Position numbers and translations under genes: made by a program. 64,000 bases of DNA. Source: Liolophura sinensis. Its lineage: Eukaryota; Mollusca; Polyplacophora; Chitonida; Chitonidae. The notes beneath the pieces were generated by a model, which saw only the letters and a list, made by a program, of their open reading frames with translations, was not told the DNA's origin and searched no databases. The DNA is taken from the NCBI RefSeq assembly GCF_032854445.1, contig NC_088300.1, positions 10,046,001 to 10,110,000 of the forward strand. The letters are read 5' to 3'. Below, one piece after another: positions 47,976 to 58,698 of this stretch. The number at the start of each line of letters is the position of its first letter. Position 1 is the first letter of the stretch.

Positions 47976-50182
47976 TTCGCATGACAAATGTCCGCTGCAT
48001 GTCTCAGATGATATGTGTACATATCAGACACCACGCCCTCATTTGTCTACGTTCACGACGCTATAGATTCTATACTAGTATTTTACATTATAGCCCTTAC
48101 TATCGCAAAACCACTCTAATGATAAAGCATGATAGCCGACGTCTGAATGAAAACAACAGATCAATATCTCATGTAGAATCACGTAGGCCTACCTATGTTG
48201 TATTAGTCTCACCTAAAACGCATTCATAAAATCATACAGGGCTATGCCAGAATGCCCCTTATCAGTGTGTACGGCACAGCATGCAGCGTGTGCCTTATCA
48301 TACCTTATCAATTAACCCACAAAATCATATGAACCACCCGACATGTGAATCTCCAGGAATACTGACAACGGCCTACACAGCTTGGACCTGAATGACCCCT
48401 CTCATTAACAAAACCAGATATATATCTATTGTGATATACGCATATAATATGATAATGGTAATTTGATACTTATTATTAAGAATAATGTGATGATCCCTGT
48501 GAATAATTTTACACTCTCCGCACGGGTAGCGCACCCGGGTTTGCCAGAACATCCTAATTATCAGGAATGATGGAGGTATTTTAACAGCTAGCGCCATCTG
48601 GCGGACAATATTGCCAGAGAATAGCCACATGAATGGGTAGCTTGTTAATACGAGATTCACATAAGAGAGGCTGGCAGAGATCATTTGCTTCCGCCTGACA
48701 GATTGATGGCCGGCTAATTTCTTTAATAGTCCGCCGACTGTTTCGGATAGTTTAGCCAATTACTTATCGCAGTTAAAAGCGCGAAGGTGTATGTATACAC
48801 GGACCGGCCACACGCACAGGCTCTGTCTACTGTCTGCCAGTCGCTCCTACACAACGAGTCGGCCAAGAATTAATTATAAGCCATTCCCTGTAAACCTTGT
48901 TTGTCTGATCTACGGGCTAAATGATACTAATATATCCTCCGTTTGGTCATTTAATGTCGGACGGCTGTGTACGTTCCGAAGGCTATTTCCTTAAGAACCA
49001 GGCAGCCGCCAGCGTGGGACTAACCGGATCATTGTCCCGCAAGACGCACCTGACCACAAAAACACCGCGTCCACAACTGCAAACCATGGAGTCAATGTTG
49101 CCTTGTGAAAACGTTGGGAGCGGCCATACAAATCATAGCAAGAGTTTTCCCCCTTGCGCTTTGTGATTAAACATGGCTGACGTTTGCATGCAGAGACCAT
49201 ATTTTTGGCGGAGGCGGAGTAGAGGTGGACACCGTGAAGAGAATGGAGAGAACCGATGCCTCACAGATCTCCCGAGTCACGGATGTAACACCGTTTAAAT
49301 TTGGTGGCGTTTAACCTTGTGTGTATTAAGTCTGGATCTGTTTAGTAGCACATCCGTCAGCGACTCGCTCTACATCAAACGATTATAAACTGCAACACAC
49401 ACACAACGGCTATTTCAACTAGCGCCTTCTCAAAGGTTGTTTAATACATAATCTATCCATTTGGTGAAATTGGATTTTTTCAATCTGCTGATGGCGTATC
49501 AACATACGGCCTCAAGCAATTAACAATTTGGCATTACTGACTTGACACGATCAAACGACAGTATTCAATTCATCCATTAACCAACTATATCCAACTGTAA
49601 ATGCCGAACTGTGGACCTTTATCCAATTCGGAGAGTTGTCTCGGAGGGAGGTCTGTATCCTATCAACACTCAAGCGACAGATTTGTTTATCATGTACAAC
49701 ACAGTTAAATATTCATGGTGTATGAACTACAGACGCTTTACATAGAAGGCAATATTTCCGCCTGCTTAAGTTTCAGTGAACTATTTGGCAAAAATGTATG
49801 TTAGTTTTGGTTTTAACATTATTTTAAGTCACAGGAGCACATTGATTTTCATAGAAACTTTGTCAAATTCAACTCAAAACATATATAAACCAAGTAACAT
49901 TGGTGTGGCACAATATTATGTACCATAACATTCATCCCAGTATGGCCACTTTTTTCAACTATCGCCGCTATAACTGGGCCCACATTATACTGTCTCCACG
50001 GCACAAGCTCATGATGCTGTTGATCTCTCATGGTGTGATAGCCAAGGCCTGCAAATACTACATATCTTTCTTAAACATGTCTGAATGCTTCGCAGTGAAC
50101 GGTCCAGCTCATTCATGAAACCACACATAAGGGAAGCGCACGGGAAGTGAAAATATATTAGGGGCCTAAAGTCCGAAAATAT
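47976..50182. other. Unannotated spacer
   Basis: A minus-strand frame of 128 codons (48,373-48,759) has hydrophobic stretches but no family I recognise. A CTCF-like GCGCCATCTGGCGG lies at 48,591-48,604. Confidence 0.35.
48591..48604. promoter_or_regulatory. CTCF-like motif
   Basis: GCGCCATCTGGCGG fits the reverse complement of the bilaterian CTCF core with one mismatch. The call rests on the motif alone. Confidence 0.3.
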
Positions 50183-50399
50183 TATTTATATATTTACTTA
50201 TTTGATTGGTGTTTTACGAGGTGTATTCAAAGAACATTTGACTTAATCGACGGTGGCCAGCATTATTGTAGGAGGAAACCCGGCAAGCTTCGGGGGAAGA
50301 ACACGCACAACCTGACAGGAAGCCAGGATAAGATGGGCATAAACTATCAGTAACCGCATTGGTGAGAGGCTCATGAGTCGTTGTTCTGTGCTAGTACCT
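50183..50399 (-). mobile_element. SINE family A, diverged copy with partial tRNA head
   Basis: The plus strand gives TTATTTGATTGGTGTTTTAC, CGGTGGCCAGCATTATTG, then CCGCATTGGTGAGAGGCTCA from the tRNA-derived head, ending near CTAGTACC. It contains an internal deletion and many substitutions, so it is older than the copy at 29,475. Confidence 0.85.
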
Positions 50400-51879
50400 A
50401 TATAAAAATAAAACTGAACAAAACAATCATGTAAACTAGGAGTATAAAAGGAATACTGATGACATTATCCCTTGACAAAGGTCAAACTAACGATGGAATC
50501 AATTTTCTGCCCGGCATTAATTGGCATCATTCTTTTTTTTTTTTTTTTTTTCATTTTAGGGAAAATGGGTACTCGGTATGCATGGTGATAATACGCAGAT
50601 GGTTGCATGATAGCTGAGACGTAGTATATACTCACCGCACCACGATAGACAGAAGTTTGCAGCTTCGCGATATAAGGCATAGTCTGTGAATTCAGTATTC
50701 GTATCTCGTTCATCACAGTTGTCGGTGAGAAATGTGTATGTTTACATGGACTATCTAACTATCAGATTATATCAATCGGCTATGTATATTCTGAGCAGGT
50801 GCCTTAACCTCATCGATAGATTTCGTGAAAGTCGAGCAGGCCAGGGGTGCACCATCTGGTCGTTTAGTCATAAAAGAAACGGTGATATTAGATAAAGCTG
50901 TATATACTGCTTCGATCATAATATATATTACACCTGGAAAATTTGATTTAATACAATATTATATTATAGTGATGGCAGAATAGGTTATGTTATTGCTACA
51001 AACTCTTATTTCACGTCATAGACTTGTTCTGTTATTAAAATGGTATACTTTTGAATGTATACTGGGGTATCGTGTTGTCCATTGTATAATGTATTCAAGC
51101 TCCACTCAGAAAGCACAATTTTATGTTAACTTTTATGTTTACCTTTAAGAGATTAGGTTTTAGAGCGCATGGGTAGAGGAAACGGTGCCGGATATACTAG
51201 AGTGAACGAACCTGCGTTGACAGAAATTATCACCAAAGCTGTAGGCCTATATGGTGATGCAAATAAATGCTGGCATATGCAAAGCAAAATGTCCCATGTA
51301 TGCAGGCCATCCAGCAGGAGGAATTTTTATTTCTTTCTTTCCTTATTATAAATTATTTAGATGTTGTTTGACACCTTACTTTCTATTTTCAGAATTTTCG
51401 CTTAAAAGTTTCATCTTCAATTTCGTCCCAGATTTATTTATATTCATCTTTGCAAATACTAATCCTAACCTAATGAACAATGAACAATTCTCAACAAATT
51501 CCACACAGTTTTAGCAATTTATTGATGGGTTTTATGTTGTTAACTAGTCTGAAGGCCAAGTACAAGCAGGTGACGACTCTAAATTCGTACCGCAGACAGG
51601 CTTTTAAACTCCAATTCTTTTCTTTGTTCGGTCACTTTACCGTCCCAAGATCTATCATCCATATGGAAGCTGCGCACGTCTAGCACTATCTTCAACACTT
51701 GACCCAGCGCTAAGGCGTGAAAACCTCAGTACTCCTATCCAAATGTTGAATCACTTGGGCGAATTAAAGACGTTAAGCACACAGACAGCCTCAGATGTGG
51801 TGGGTCACACGACGGCCTCCTACTAACGCCTCTCACGTTAGCTCACGTTAAAAGCTTTTCCATTTGTAATTACATTTTC
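50400..51879. other. Unannotated spacer
   Basis: A poly(T) run lies at about 50,531-50,550 and TAGGCCTA at 51,242. No gene is recognised. Confidence 0.35.
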
Positions 51880-52057
51880 TACAGACAGCTTGGCCGTAAG
51901 TGGGAAGGTCTTCCAGCAACCTGCGGATGGTCGTGGGTTTCCGCCGGGCCCTGCCCGGTTTCCTCCCACCATAATGCTGGCCGCCGTCGTATAAGTGAAA
52001 TATTCTTGAGTACGGCGTAAAACACCAATCAAATAAGTAAGTAAATACAGACAGCTT
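51880..52057 (+). mobile_element. SINE family A, 5'-truncated, perfect 12-bp target-site duplication
   Basis: The body (51,892-52,045) begins at GGCCGTAAGTGGGAAGG, without the tRNA head, and ends with CTTGAGTACGGCGTAAAACA and an AAATAAGTAAGTAAA tail. TACAGACAGCTT occurs at 51,880-51,891 and again at 52,046-52,057. The truncated 5' end with an intact duplication shows incomplete reverse transcription at insertion rather than later decay. Confidence 0.95.
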
Positions 52058-52326
52058 CACGGTATTGGTAGGTCACCTTCTTCTGGTGAAGGTTTCTCTG
52101 ATAACGACTCTTTGTATAGCAATTGCAGGCCAGAAGATTCATATGGCTATCGTACAGAAAAATGGATTATTTAACATATTTCTGAAAAACAAATGTTTTA
52201 GTTTGACACAAATGGTATGTTGTCTCAAAAATTCTATTTTGGCAAAAGGATGGTTATGTGACACTTTTGCTTCCCTTGTAAACAAAAATGGAAAGTTTTA
52301 GTACATATAATTATGTATGTATGCGT

Positions 52327-52370
52327 GGGGTTTAACGTCGTGCTCAACATTTTTTCAGTCATGTGACGAC
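52327..52370 (-). mobile_element. SINE family B 3'-end fragment
   Basis: The plus strand GGGGTTTAACGTCGTGCTCA, then ACATTTTTTCAGTCATGTGA, is the reverse complement of the family B 3' end seen intact at 53,835-53,880. Confidence 0.7.
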
Positions 52371-52859
52371 TACGACTCATTAGATGAGTGTACATATATT
52401 ATGCCTTTTTGTGGCAGGTCGAGTCCATGCTGCCAAAGTGATGCCGCCAATGAAGCATCACGCCGAAGACACCAGCCATGACAAATAAGAAAATTATCCA
52501 ACAACACATTAGGAGGGTTTTATTTTCAGAACTCCTGTAAGAGATATCAGACAGGCGAGACGACGATGTTGAACACTGAAGGTTTGGCAGAATGAACTCG
52601 TATAACAAGACGATGATATATCAGTGCATCGTTAAGCCTATACGCGACCCGAATATCAAGATGCTTTGCCCGCTGGGTAAAGATTTGCATTCCCAGTATG
52701 TGGAAGGCGATGGGGATAGAATAAGATCAGTGACTAATATTCTTAGTGTTTGTTACGAAATGCAGCACGTACACATATGAAGTCAAATGTGCTAGGTATG
52801 TAAGTGAAAGTAACTTACAATGCAGTATATCTGCACCATGTAGACAGTGATGTGATGCC

Positions 52860-53490
52860 ATGTCGGCTCAAGTCAGCGCCATGACTAGTCACAGACAAAC
52901 CCCCCATATAGCTTAAATCAGCGTCATGATTAGCCACGGACAAAACCCGCACACGGCTCAAATCAGCGTCATGATTAGCCACGGACAAAACCCGCACACG
53001 GCTCAAATCAGCGTCATGATTAGCCACGGACAAAACACGCATACGGCTGAAATCAGCGTCATGATTAGCCACGGACAAAACACGCATACGGCTCAAAGCA
53101 GCGCGATGAATAGTCACAGATAAAACCGCATTCGGCTGAAATCAGCATCATGACTAGTCACAGACAAAACCCGCATACGGCTCAAAGCAGCGTCATGACT
53201 AATCACTGACAAAACCACGCATATAGCTTAAATCAGCGTCATGACCAGCCACGGACAAAACCCGCATACGGCTCAAAGCAGCGCGATGAATACTCACAGA
53301 TAAAACCGCACACTGCTCAATTCAGTGTCATGACCAGACAAAACCCGCATACGGCTCAAAGCAGCGCGAGGAATAGTCACAGACAAACCGTAGACAGCTC
53401 AAATCAGCGCGATGACTAGTCACAGACAAAACCGGTATGGGCTCAAATCAGCGCCATGACTAGCCACAAACAAAACCTGCATATAGGCAT
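52860..53490. repeat. 45-bp minisatellite, ~13 copies
   Basis: The unit contains AGCGTCATGATTAGCCACGG, ACAAAACCCGCA and ACGGCTCAAATC. GCGTCATGAT at 52,921 and 52,966 gives 45 bp. Since 45 is 15 codons, frames stay open on both strands (minus-strand translation repeats RVLSVANHDADLS). Divergence rises toward the right end, with several deletions. Confidence 0.93.
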
Positions 53491-53600
53491 AGCGTGGTAT
53501 CTGTGCGGTTTTGGTCTTGGCTGATATCAACAGAGAAGGAATTAAAACTCACATGATGGTTCTAATATAGGCCATTCCTTTTAGCCTGTCGTCTACATTC

Positions 53601-53901
53601 AACTGTCTGTACCGGCCCCGACAGCACAGTTGGTAGAGTGTCCGGGAAGTTGTAACCTCTTCGCTTGGGGTTCAGCATGAAGGGGATAGTGCAACGACTG
53701 GTTGACCCATATCGGTTTAATGGCTCGGGCGGGGCGGCGAGTCGTCTCAGTGAAGCAGCACTAGATAAAGAACGGTGGAAATCCGTCCTGCAACAACCAG
53801 ACACATTGCATGCACTCAAAGGACTCCTTCGTCGTCATATGATTGAAAAATTATTAAGTACGACGTTAACCCCCTCTCACTCACTCACTTAACTGTCTGT
53901 A
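53601..53901 (+). mobile_element. tRNA-derived SINE, family B, full length, with target-site duplication
   Basis: The tRNA-like head has box A (GCACAGTTGGTAGAGTG near 53,624) and a box B-like GGGGTTCAGC (near 53,667). The body includes GGCTCGGGCGGGGCGGCG, then GTCGTCTCAGTGAAGCAGCA. The 3' end has TCGTCATATGATTGAAAAAT and TAAGTACGACGTTAA, followed by a CACTCACTCACT tail. The 11-bp duplication AACTGTCTGTA lies at 53,601-53,611 and 53,891-53,901. It sits inside a Penelope-like fragment. Confidence 0.93.
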
Positions 53902-54228
53902 AAATCAGTCATACTCGCTACACGTCTATATGAAATAAAATGTGGTGAAAACACGTGCAGGGATTCATATATTGGTGAAACACAGCAGCCACCAAGTACC
54001 CGTGTTATACAACACCAAAACCGGCATCTAGTGGCTATGATTCTGCTGTGTTACAACATACATGTAATTGAGACCACAGTTTTAATGGGTATAACGTACA
54101 TATTTATGGAGCCCCATTGGTTTGAGAGAGGGGTTAAGGAAGCCATTTTCGTAAAGATTAAAATCCCACTCTCAACCGCAACGGACGACTCAGATTTAAC
54201 CTATCACACACCTGGGACACTGTGTTGA
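53902..54228 (+). pseudogene. Penelope-like GIY-YIG endonuclease fragment
   Basis: An open plus-strand frame reads Cys-spaced IKCGENTCRDSYIGETQQP, the YIG half of the GIY-YIG motif, then R and QHQ. It ends with EPHWFERGVKEAIFVKI, resembling the Trp/Phe-glu-arg and Lys-Glu-Ala-Ile end of GIY-YIG domains in retroelements. Such domains cut the target DNA for Penelope-like elements. The reverse transcriptase that should precede it is absent, and its 5' side is split by the SINE at 53,601-53,901. The element type could also be another GIY-YIG retroelement. Confidence 0.6.
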
Positions 54229-54995
54229 CAAAATGTTAATTAGCTTGTGCAAATATACCTCAACATGGTAAAATTTGTTCACTCATGTAAAACTGTATTA
54301 TATTCAAATTCGGTAACTATATACCAGCTCCTGTTGTCTCATTGTTTTAAACTGTATAGACCCATTGTATCCTTCAACCATGAACTTGAACTGTGTTCAC
54401 CATGAAACTTGTACATACTGGTTTGCTCACTTTGTTTTTGTACGTAACTTCAATATAAATAGGAATTCTTTTTCTTTAACACCTTACTCTGTTGAAAGCG
54501 ATAGGTTGTCGCCGCAACGTCAGTAAATATTATACACTGTCCAGTAGAACAGTTTTATAGTGTTGTCTTTATAGTATACTATCCTGGATGTCTGAAAATC
54601 TCCATTCCTAAATTCTTGATTAGTTAACGAGGTGTCACAACCCACACGCTATATCATAACCCACACAGAAAATACGTGTACACCAGCTTAGGCGCATATA
54701 TACCCCAATCCTCCCCCACATACTCTACAAGCGTGATCGGCACGATGTCCCTACAGCCAAAGAGTCGTACTCATGGAAAAACTGAGGAAGTCGTAATGTC
54801 GCGTGGTAATGCATGACAGTGACATAAGCTCTTCGTACAGTACAAATTTGCAATGCGTTCCAGTCATGCGCATTTCGTACTATTCCTGTATACAGCAAGT
54901 GGAAACATCTGGGGTTGCACACAAGCAGTACATGTTCTACAGAGGCAAGAAAATATTTCATAGCACCACATACTTGCAGTACATACCACCAGATA
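54229..54995. other. Unannotated spacer, possible 3' part of the Penelope-like fragment
   Basis: No domain or repeat is seen. Confidence 0.3.
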
Positions 54996-56280
54996 CAGTG
55001 ATAACAGAGGAGGTGTACGAACTATTTGTGAGCGTTTTAAAGCATGGACAACGCACTACACCAGATAAAACTGTACAGGTAATGAGATACAGTGATAACA
55101 TCGGAGTCGTTCGAAATACCCGTGAGGCGAGTCAGAGCTCGGAAAATGTGGTACACAAACTAACATTGTACATGCAATAACTGGGGTACAGTGATAACAC
55201 TGAGGGCGTACAAACTACTCGTAAGGCGAGTCACATCTTGGACAATGCGGTACACACGCTAACATTGTTCTCGCAATGATGTATAGTGATAATACTGGAG
55301 GTGTAAAAACTAATCACGGGGGGGGGGGTAGGGGGCTTCATAGCTCGGACAACGCGGTGCAAGCGATAACCTTGTACACGCAATGAGGTGCGGTGATCAC
55401 ACTGGAGGAGTACAAAACTACTCGTTGTGCGCTTCATATCTCTCAAAACGTGGTAACGCGATAACCTTGTACACGCAGTGAGGTAAAGTGATAACACTGG
55501 AATCGTACAAATACTCGTTGAGCGCTTCATATCTCCCAAAACGTGGTAACGCGATAACACTGTACACGCGGTGAAGTACAATGATAACACTGGAATCGTA
55601 CAAACTACTCGTTGGGCGCTTCACAGCTTCCACAACGCGGTAACGCGATAACACTATACACGCAGTGAGGTAAAGTGATAACACTGGAACCGTACAAACT
55701 ACTCGTTGGGCGCTTCACAGTCCTAAAAGCTCGGTAACACGATAACACTACAGACACAGTGAGGTAAAGTGATGACACTGGAATCGTACAAACTACTCGT
55801 GAGGGCCTTCACAGCTCCCAAAACGTGGTCACGCGGTAACACTGTACACGCAGTGAGGTTCAGTGATAATACTGGGGTCGTACAAACTACTCGTGAGAAG
55901 CTTCACAGCTCCGACAACAAGGTAAGGAGATAAAGTTGTACATGCACTGAGGTACAGTCACAACTCTTAGGGTGTACAGACTACACGTGAGGCGAGTGAG
56001 TTCGGACAACGCGCTACACATACGTTAACGTACATGTAATGAGGTACAGTGATAACACTGGAGGTGTAAAAAATACTCATGACGGGCTTCACAGCTCAGA
56101 CAACGTAGTGCACGCGATAACGTTGCACACGCAATGACTGAGGTACAGTAATAACACTGGAGGCGTACAAACCAATCTTGAGGCGCTTCATAGCTCCCAA
56201 AACGCGGTTAACGCGGTAACACTGTACACGCAGTGAGGTACAGTGATAAAACTGAGGGTGTACAGACTACTGAGGTAAGG
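54996..56280. repeat. ~94-bp minisatellite, ~13 copies
   Basis: The unit contains GAGGTACAGTGATAACACTG, GTACAAACTACTCGTGAGGC, TTCACAGCTCCCAAAACGCG and TAACACTGTACACGCAGT. Starts at 55,480, 55,573 and 55,667 give 93-94 bp. Copies differ by several substitutions and small indels, including a G10 run near 55,319-55,328. Minus-strand frames with repeated VLSLYLTAC peptides are repeat artefacts. Confidence 0.93.
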
Positions 56281-57313
56281 TGGGAGTCAATGTCCCCAAT
56301 ATAATAATATAACACAATAATTTGTTTACAACATACAGACCTGTAGAGCACCAAACAATTAGTACTTCGACAGATACCTTCCCACATTGTATGAATGCAT
56401 GCAAATAACCATCGCTGGTACACGATCAGGCCAAAACACACACACACATTAACAATAATTACCGAACAATTACTTTGCCAAATTTCTTCATTAATATCAA
56501 GACACTAAATAGATTTATCACCAGTTCGAATCAAGCTCTTTCTGACCAGGTTGCGGTTTCACCTCCTCTCAAAAAGCCAATGTGGACCATTTTGTACACG
56601 TCTATGTATCTCGTGATGTAAACAAGATGTGTATCACGGGTACACATTAAAAATGTAGGTACACAAAGATAATGTATCTAAGATACACATTAATATTCTT
56701 GCGCAAATGCGTTACAGTTAATGTGTGACTCTGGTGCACATTTTGTGTATCTTTGGCAGAAAAATCCTTTTAGAAAGCGCACATCGCGAGATTTCCTCGT
56801 CTGCTCTACCCCAGTTCATCCGCTTATATAACATGATCACTATCATACGAAACTGAAATAATTATTCTTGACTGAGGGTTGCGTAAAATACCACAGGAAA
56901 AAGAAAATGAATGATAAGGTTGAAACATCTACACAGACTGATCGCCGTCACAGCTTAATTCAGAGAGCGTAGAAGGTAGTTTTCAGCATCTATATCCTAT
57001 AATACGCCGTTGATACATGCCTATAACACACGGGCACTGATACTGATTTTATCTACATTTTAACCCCTGATTAAATTCTGCCCCCTAATTCAAACCCCTA
57101 TTTGCATATCCTTCATCTGTGTAAGAACGTGAGTGTATGCTCCAAGGCTACAACCTACAAACGAACAGATCATGCAGGTAAAAAAGAACAGCACCTAAAA
57201 TTGTGGTTTTGGCAACGTTTGTAGTTAACTAGTCAAGCTAGTGGTAAAAACTTTTTACACCGGTTTTGAAAAGATAGTGATCTCATATTTATTACATGAT
57301 GATATATTATCTC
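56281..57313. other. Unannotated spacer
   Basis: An imperfect palindrome around AATGTATCTAAGATACACATT lies near 56,671-56,693. Nothing else is recognised. Confidence 0.3.
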
Positions 57314-57861
57314 ATGGATATTTTTCTCATTCTGCCCCCATTCTATCCACCACGTGTTTTAGCTGCAGGTAAGAACGGAACACCGCGCCATCGCGTGCCA
57401 CTGAGAACCGTGCCACTGCCACTTTGTCACAGTACGTGTTTGCAACCGATTTCGTTTCACTAACTGACCTTGAAGAAGTCCTCGCCACGTTCTGTAGGTC
57501 TGCTTCCCCGCGTCAAGAGGGATCATGCTGTCGTGTCCGCACTGAACATCTCCTTCCTGCTATTATAACAGCCCATTACCAGAAACAGATAACAATTTTT
57601 TAACAATTTCGTGTTGTTTTATAATTGACAGACAACAAATTCCTCCAGGCTCGTGCGTTAATGGCTTTGGTGGATTCTACACCTGTCCGACAAATCAATG
57701 CAAATCTCCAATACAAGAATAAACTTACACAACAGTGGAAGGTTATTCGATGTGATACTTGCATGCAAGTCCACCAGTTCAGCTCTAAAGGAAAAATTGA
57801 TATCTGCAATCGGTTTACTCATGGGAAATCCTTGAGGTTTCTAGTCCTGGTAAAAGCCTAA
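57314..57861 (+). CDS. Candidate two-exon small protein, unknown family
   Basis: I do not recognise this. An ATG at 57,314 opens 18 codons (MDIFLILPPFYPPRVLAA), ending at a perfect donor CAG/gtaaga (57,368/57,369). A T-rich tract precedes an acceptor tgacag at 57,631. The second exon (57,632-57,861) continues in frame for 76 more codons, including CDTCMQ, to a TAA. The product would be 94 residues with a hydrophobic N-terminus. Splice sites and frame agree, but open frames of this size are common here by chance, and no homologue comes to mind. Confidence 0.2.
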
Positions 57862-58064
57862 TTTTCTCATTTCAGACCGAACCTGTCAACTTTAGAATCC
57901 ACCCATAGTTCAGGTTTTAAATGAGTGAAATCAACATATAATAAATCTGTATAAAGTTGCTCATAGCTAGATGGTTAATTGTTACCAACATTTCACAAAA
58001 TTCATGAAATAATACCATTGCGTATAGAACCCATTCAACTCATGTACATGCTCGATGTGTCCTG

Positions 58065-58698
58065 GGACCCGTTTCACAGAAGTCTAAAGCTAGGCGTGGA
58101 CGGCTAACTCAGTTAGCCTACTAGTAATGCTGCCGTTTCACAAGGAACATATATGGCTATCGGCTAAAGTTTTTTGTCTTAGATTTTGAAAGTTAGTACC
58201 AAATCGTTAATCACGTCCGAAGGTGGCTAGAAGGAAACAAATACAACTTTAAAAGTGACATGGGTCCCAGTTTTGAAAGTTCACATATGGATTGGAGAAT
58301 AAATTAGTTATTATCAGCAAATGAAGGTCTTTATAAACTCACAAACCACCGTGACTCATCTGTTGTTGTTGTTTCGCTTCGACTGTCTGTTGTGAGAGTT
58401 ATCACCCTTCGTTTTTAAACTTAATCAAAACTGAAAAAAACTGTATCATCTTTTCGTGTTATTTATAGATAGTAATTTAACTTATTTCTGTTTTAAAGCC
58501 AATTTAATAATTATCACCATGGATTCAACCAATTAGACTGATGTAGAGATATATACCTACTAAGCTGTAGACAATTAATTTTACGTTTGTGAAACCCCCG
58601 AGTCATTTTTTTTCGTACCCGGCTTACAGTACGGCTAAATGATCCTTAGTCTGCTAACAGACCTAAGGGGTTACAGAAGTTTTGTGAAACGGTCCCCT
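58065..58698. mobile_element. MITE-like element with CCGTTTCACA terminal inverted repeats
   Basis: The left end GGGACCCGTTTCACAGAAGT and the reverse complement of the right end GGGGACCGTTTCACAAAACT are inverted copies. A further CCGTTTCACAAGG lies inside near 58,131. No transposase frame lies within. Target-site duplication is unclear. Length and structure fit a non-autonomous DNA transposon. Confidence 0.6.

Noticed and set aside
48373-48759. 128-codon minus-strand frame as a membrane protein
   Set aside because: It has hydrophobic stretches but no family resemblance or splice sites, and its A+T-rich tail gives low-complexity residues. I kept only the noncoding-element idea.
53562-53892. 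Frames of 75-85 codons on both strands
   Set aside because: They are the body of the family B SINE.
55231-55684. Two overlapping minus-strand frames of 88-119 codons
   Set aside because: They are 94-bp repeat units read in two frames, with repeated VLSLYLTAC peptides and no gene context.
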